Source of the DNA: Lineus longissimus
Taxonomy: Eukaryota > Nemertea > Pilidiophora > Heteronemertea > Lineidae
Assembly: GCF_910592395.1 (NCBI RefSeq)
Contig: NC_088309.1
Location: 19,658,599-19,722,598 of the forward strand
Reading direction: 5' to 3'
DNA length: 64,000 bases
Part shown: piece by piece, positions 63,232 to 64,000 of the stretch
Layout: each line of letters opens with the position of its first letter
Position numbering within the stretch: the stretch's first letter is position 1
Made by a program: the position numbers and the translations under genes
The notes under the pieces: generated by a model
Database searches by the model: none
Told to the model about the DNA's origin: nothing
The model's input: only the letters and a program-made list of their open reading frames with translations

Positions 63232-63279
63232 CTGATGTGGGTATCTAAACGTCTCAAAGGCTGCCAAACCACTCACCAG
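63232..63279 (-). CDS. Possible 48-nt exon, gene unknown
   Basis: A minus-strand segment between ACATCCCATGCAG and CATCAG|GTAAGAT. It reads LVSGLAAFETFRYPHQ in one frame. Splice sites are good and the peptide is protein-like, but it is phase 0, unlike the SRRM2 exons, and I do not recognise it. An internal GTGAGT and the alternative acceptor TTTGGCAG make it ambiguous. Chance is possible. Confidence 0.2.
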
Positions 63280-64000
63280 CTGCATGGGATGTACTGTGCA
63301 TCATAATATGTACAGTATTGCATACATCAACATCAAATTTTCATTCTTGATCATATGGTTAAAACCGCCTCACAAATAATGAGCAATGTTTTGTCACAGC
63401 AACCTGGGCCTATAATTTCCGTGATAAGCAATATAAAGATTGCTCATCTGCGATTAAACTGCTTCCCAAGTTTTTGCGAATTGCAAAAGTAAGTAGGTGT
63501 GACAATTTGGCGGTTTCTAGTATGCAAATGTGTTATCCATGATTTTCATCACACCAAGAATCTGTCCAGGATTGGTTTGCTCGCACATCATCAAAGCCAC
63601 TATAGCTGTTGCCTGTCCTGGTAGTTTTACGAGAAAAAAATTACATCTAGAATTTATCACGCCAAAACACAATGTGAACAATAAATAAATAATGGCAAGT
63701 AAATTTGTCATCTCAAATGCGCTTGGACATTTTGATGACTTTCAGTCTTGGCACTGCAGACAGGTCATGAGTCACAGGGTGATAGAAAAGGCAGATACTA
63801 TCTTATGCTTGCTCATCCGGTTTAAAAGATTATTGAGAATTAGTGACCATTGGTAGTTAGTGGCAAAATCATTTGAAGATTAAACTGTTGGGATGGTACA
63901 AAAAACATGTTTGCCGCTTGCTTTCTGTATGAAGAAGTAAATGTCAGCCGGTGGTATTTTGAGACATATCACATAGGTTTGAGTAAATAAGACTTCCTTG

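Larger units (their letters stand above)
52505..64000. other. Upstream SRRM2-like intron or 5' region
   Basis: No cwf21-coding exon found. Holds the 25-bp minisatellite next to the exon, a SINE/LINE-like (AAT)n tail (52928-53000), a B-family copy (54595-54780), poly-G (about 54218-54233), C-family (58080-58300) and A-family (61590-61705) copies and two duplication arrays (59180-59740, 62290-62815). One possible unrelated exon is at 63232-63279. Confidence 0.5.

Overview
This is metazoan nuclear DNA: AT-rich, intron-dominated and full of dispersed and tandem repeats. There are no bacterial operons or long host ORFs. The organism is most likely a marine invertebrate bilaterian, but the sequence does not fix the phylum.

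Host gene: one gene appears to run through most of the window on the minus strand. Three exons, each bounded by splice sites and joined in the same phase, encode an SRRM2/SRm300-like nuclear-speckle and spliceosome protein: 52504-52343 (conserved ETHQLAE / RAAFGISD / DGSSLDP block), 43888-43805 (SLVRDSSSSHSRSPSP, then Lys/Arg) and 10637-10575 (SESPSPSRKD, then poly-Lys). A probable 30-nt microexon lies at 41350-41321 (TKHRKEHHR). The 5' exons with the cwf21 domain should lie beyond base 64000. The large Arg/Ser-rich 3' exon(s) should lie before base 1. The introns are about 8.5 kb, 2.5 kb and 30.7 kb long.

Mobile element: the 30.7-kb intron holds a nearly intact DIRS-type tyrosine-recombinase retrotransposon at 24921-31483, in the same orientation as the host gene. 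It has 172-bp inverted terminal repeats with one mismatch and an internal complementary region at 25187-25284 that is the joined copy of both outer ends. It carries a gag-like ORF, an RT / RNase H ORF with a DIRS-type C-terminal (Dam-like) region, and an overlapping tyrosine recombinase. The two repeats are almost identical, so the insertion is recent.

The rest is intron. It contains at least four dispersed repeat families (inverted-repeat 'TCTCTATTAAGGACA', 'GGAAAATAGAAATGCAGT', palindromic 'GCAGGTACCTGC', 'GTCAATTGTGA'), tRNA-derived SINE-like heads, an (AAT)n-tailed SINE/LINE end, two minisatellites and several 80-340-bp tandem duplications. I found no RNA genes, CRISPR arrays or second host gene that I could support.
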